A DNA stretch of 64,000 nt from assembly GCA_023666705.1 (NCBI GenBank), contig JAMPBO010000012.1, positions 51,783 to 115,782 of the forward strand. Direction: 5' to 3'. Below are positions 63,685 through 64,000 of the stretch, piece by piece. The translations under genes and the position numbers were made by a program. The notes under the pieces were generated by a model. The model saw only the letters and a program-made list of their open reading frames with translations. It made no database searches and had not been told where the DNA came from. Position 1 is the stretch's first letter, and every line of letters begins with the position of its first letter. Source of the stretch: Bacteroides sp. (GTDB lineage Bacteria > Bacillota > Clostridia > Lachnospirales > Lachnospiraceae).

Positions 63685-64000
63685 ATGACACAGTTACCAT
63701 TAGAAGTGTATCGGATAGACATGAAGTACATTAGAAACCTGCACAATATTGATGACAGAGTATTTTCTGTATCACCGCAGGCAGGGAAAGATGAACGCCC
63801 TTTTCTGGGCATAATTCTTATATGTAATGAACACAAATATTGTGTGCCGCTGTCAAAGCCTAAGAAAAAGCATGAAAAGATGCATAATAAGATAGATTTC
63901 AAGAAAATTGTACATAATGGTTCGTTGATAGGGGTTTTAAATTTCAACCTTATGATACCTGTTGAAGATGCACAGATACAGCGGATTGATACGAAAATCC
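63685..64000 (+). CDS. Type III toxin, ToxN/AbiQ-like endoribonuclease (3' end outside window)
   Basis: 105 codons are visible from the ATG preceded by GGGAGA. The sequence VYRIDMKYIRNLHNIDDRV followed by RPFLGIILICNEHKYCVPLS, KPKKKH and LIGVLNFNLMIPVEDAQI follows the ToxN/AbiQ/CptN pattern closely, including the central GHKY-like and SPKK-like motifs. These RNases cut A-rich mRNA and their own repeat antitoxin and often give phage resistance by abortive infection. The C-terminal third is cut off. Confidence 0.82.
   Translation, partial: MTQLPLEVYRIDMKYIRNLHNIDDRVFSVSPQAGKDERPFLGIILICNEHKYCVPLSKPKKKHEKMHNKIDFKKIVHNGSLIGVLNFNLMIPVEDAQIQRIDTKI

Overview
The window is low-GC Firmicutes DNA and looks like a chromosomal segment of a Lachnospiraceae-type gut Clostridium (Coprococcus, Roseburia or Butyrivibrio relatives). 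Support for this: an LL-diaminopimelate aminotransferase lysine route, strong AGGAGG ribosome sites, Gram-positive lipoprotein and wall-anchor signals, a BceRS-AB module, and several Lachnospiraceae-type domain families. I see no rRNA, tRNA, transposase, prophage or CRISPR array. Most genes lie on the minus strand. The exceptions are metY and a CAP-domain protein (24.9-27.7 kb) and a two-component locus (44.9-47.8 kb).

Layout. 1-3.4 kb: end of an exopolysaccharide cluster (ABC-2 permease, glycosyltransferase, priming sugar transferase). 3.5-5.6 kb: dapF-dapL, with a small inverted-repeat element in the leader. 5.8-11.3 kb: a dlt-like operon of adenylating ligase, PLP decarboxylase, carrier protein, MBOAT and SGNH protein, which should load, decarboxylate and export an aminoacyl group. 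11.6-12.6 kb: rpsF-ssb-rpsR with a probable S6:S18 leader. 12.7-17.6 kb: BceRS-AB peptide-antibiotic detoxification module with a BceR-type operator. 17.6-21.8 kb: DUF389 membrane protein and a wall-anchored SpaA/Cna-B adhesin. 22-24.6 kb: zinc ABC transporter with a probable zinc-repressor operator on a consensus promoter. 24.9-27.7 kb: metY and a secreted CAP/Big2 protein. 27.7-28.2 kb: a roughly 470-bp imperfect palindrome between convergent genes. 28.2-29.7 kb: a DUF3137 protein and a candidate five-hairpin small RNA.

29.7-47.8 kb is one coherent envelope locus. It has four tandem paralogous lipoproteins, two MacB-type adaptor genes (one a double adaptor), a large FtsX permease and two ATPases (one with an AbrB-like tail). 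It is divergent from a response regulator, sensor kinase and membrane-anchored partner. A 32-bp element is repeated upstream of two of the lipoprotein genes.

47.8-61.3 kb is a tightly packed minus-strand run: JetA-JetB-JetC (Wadjet/MksBEF-type SMC complex, no JetD found), an SPL-type radical SAM protein, a small coiled-coil protein, malic enzyme, and MoxR-DUF58-transglutaminase. After a second copy of the inverted-repeat element and a lipoprotein with a metallopeptidase-like motif, the window ends inside a type III (ToxN/AbiQ-like) toxin gene with a candidate antitoxin RNA in front.

The best candidates for undescribed biology are the ligase-decarboxylase-MBOAT operon, the lipoprotein/double-adaptor exporter, the giant palindrome, the small RNA and the JetD-less Jet operon.
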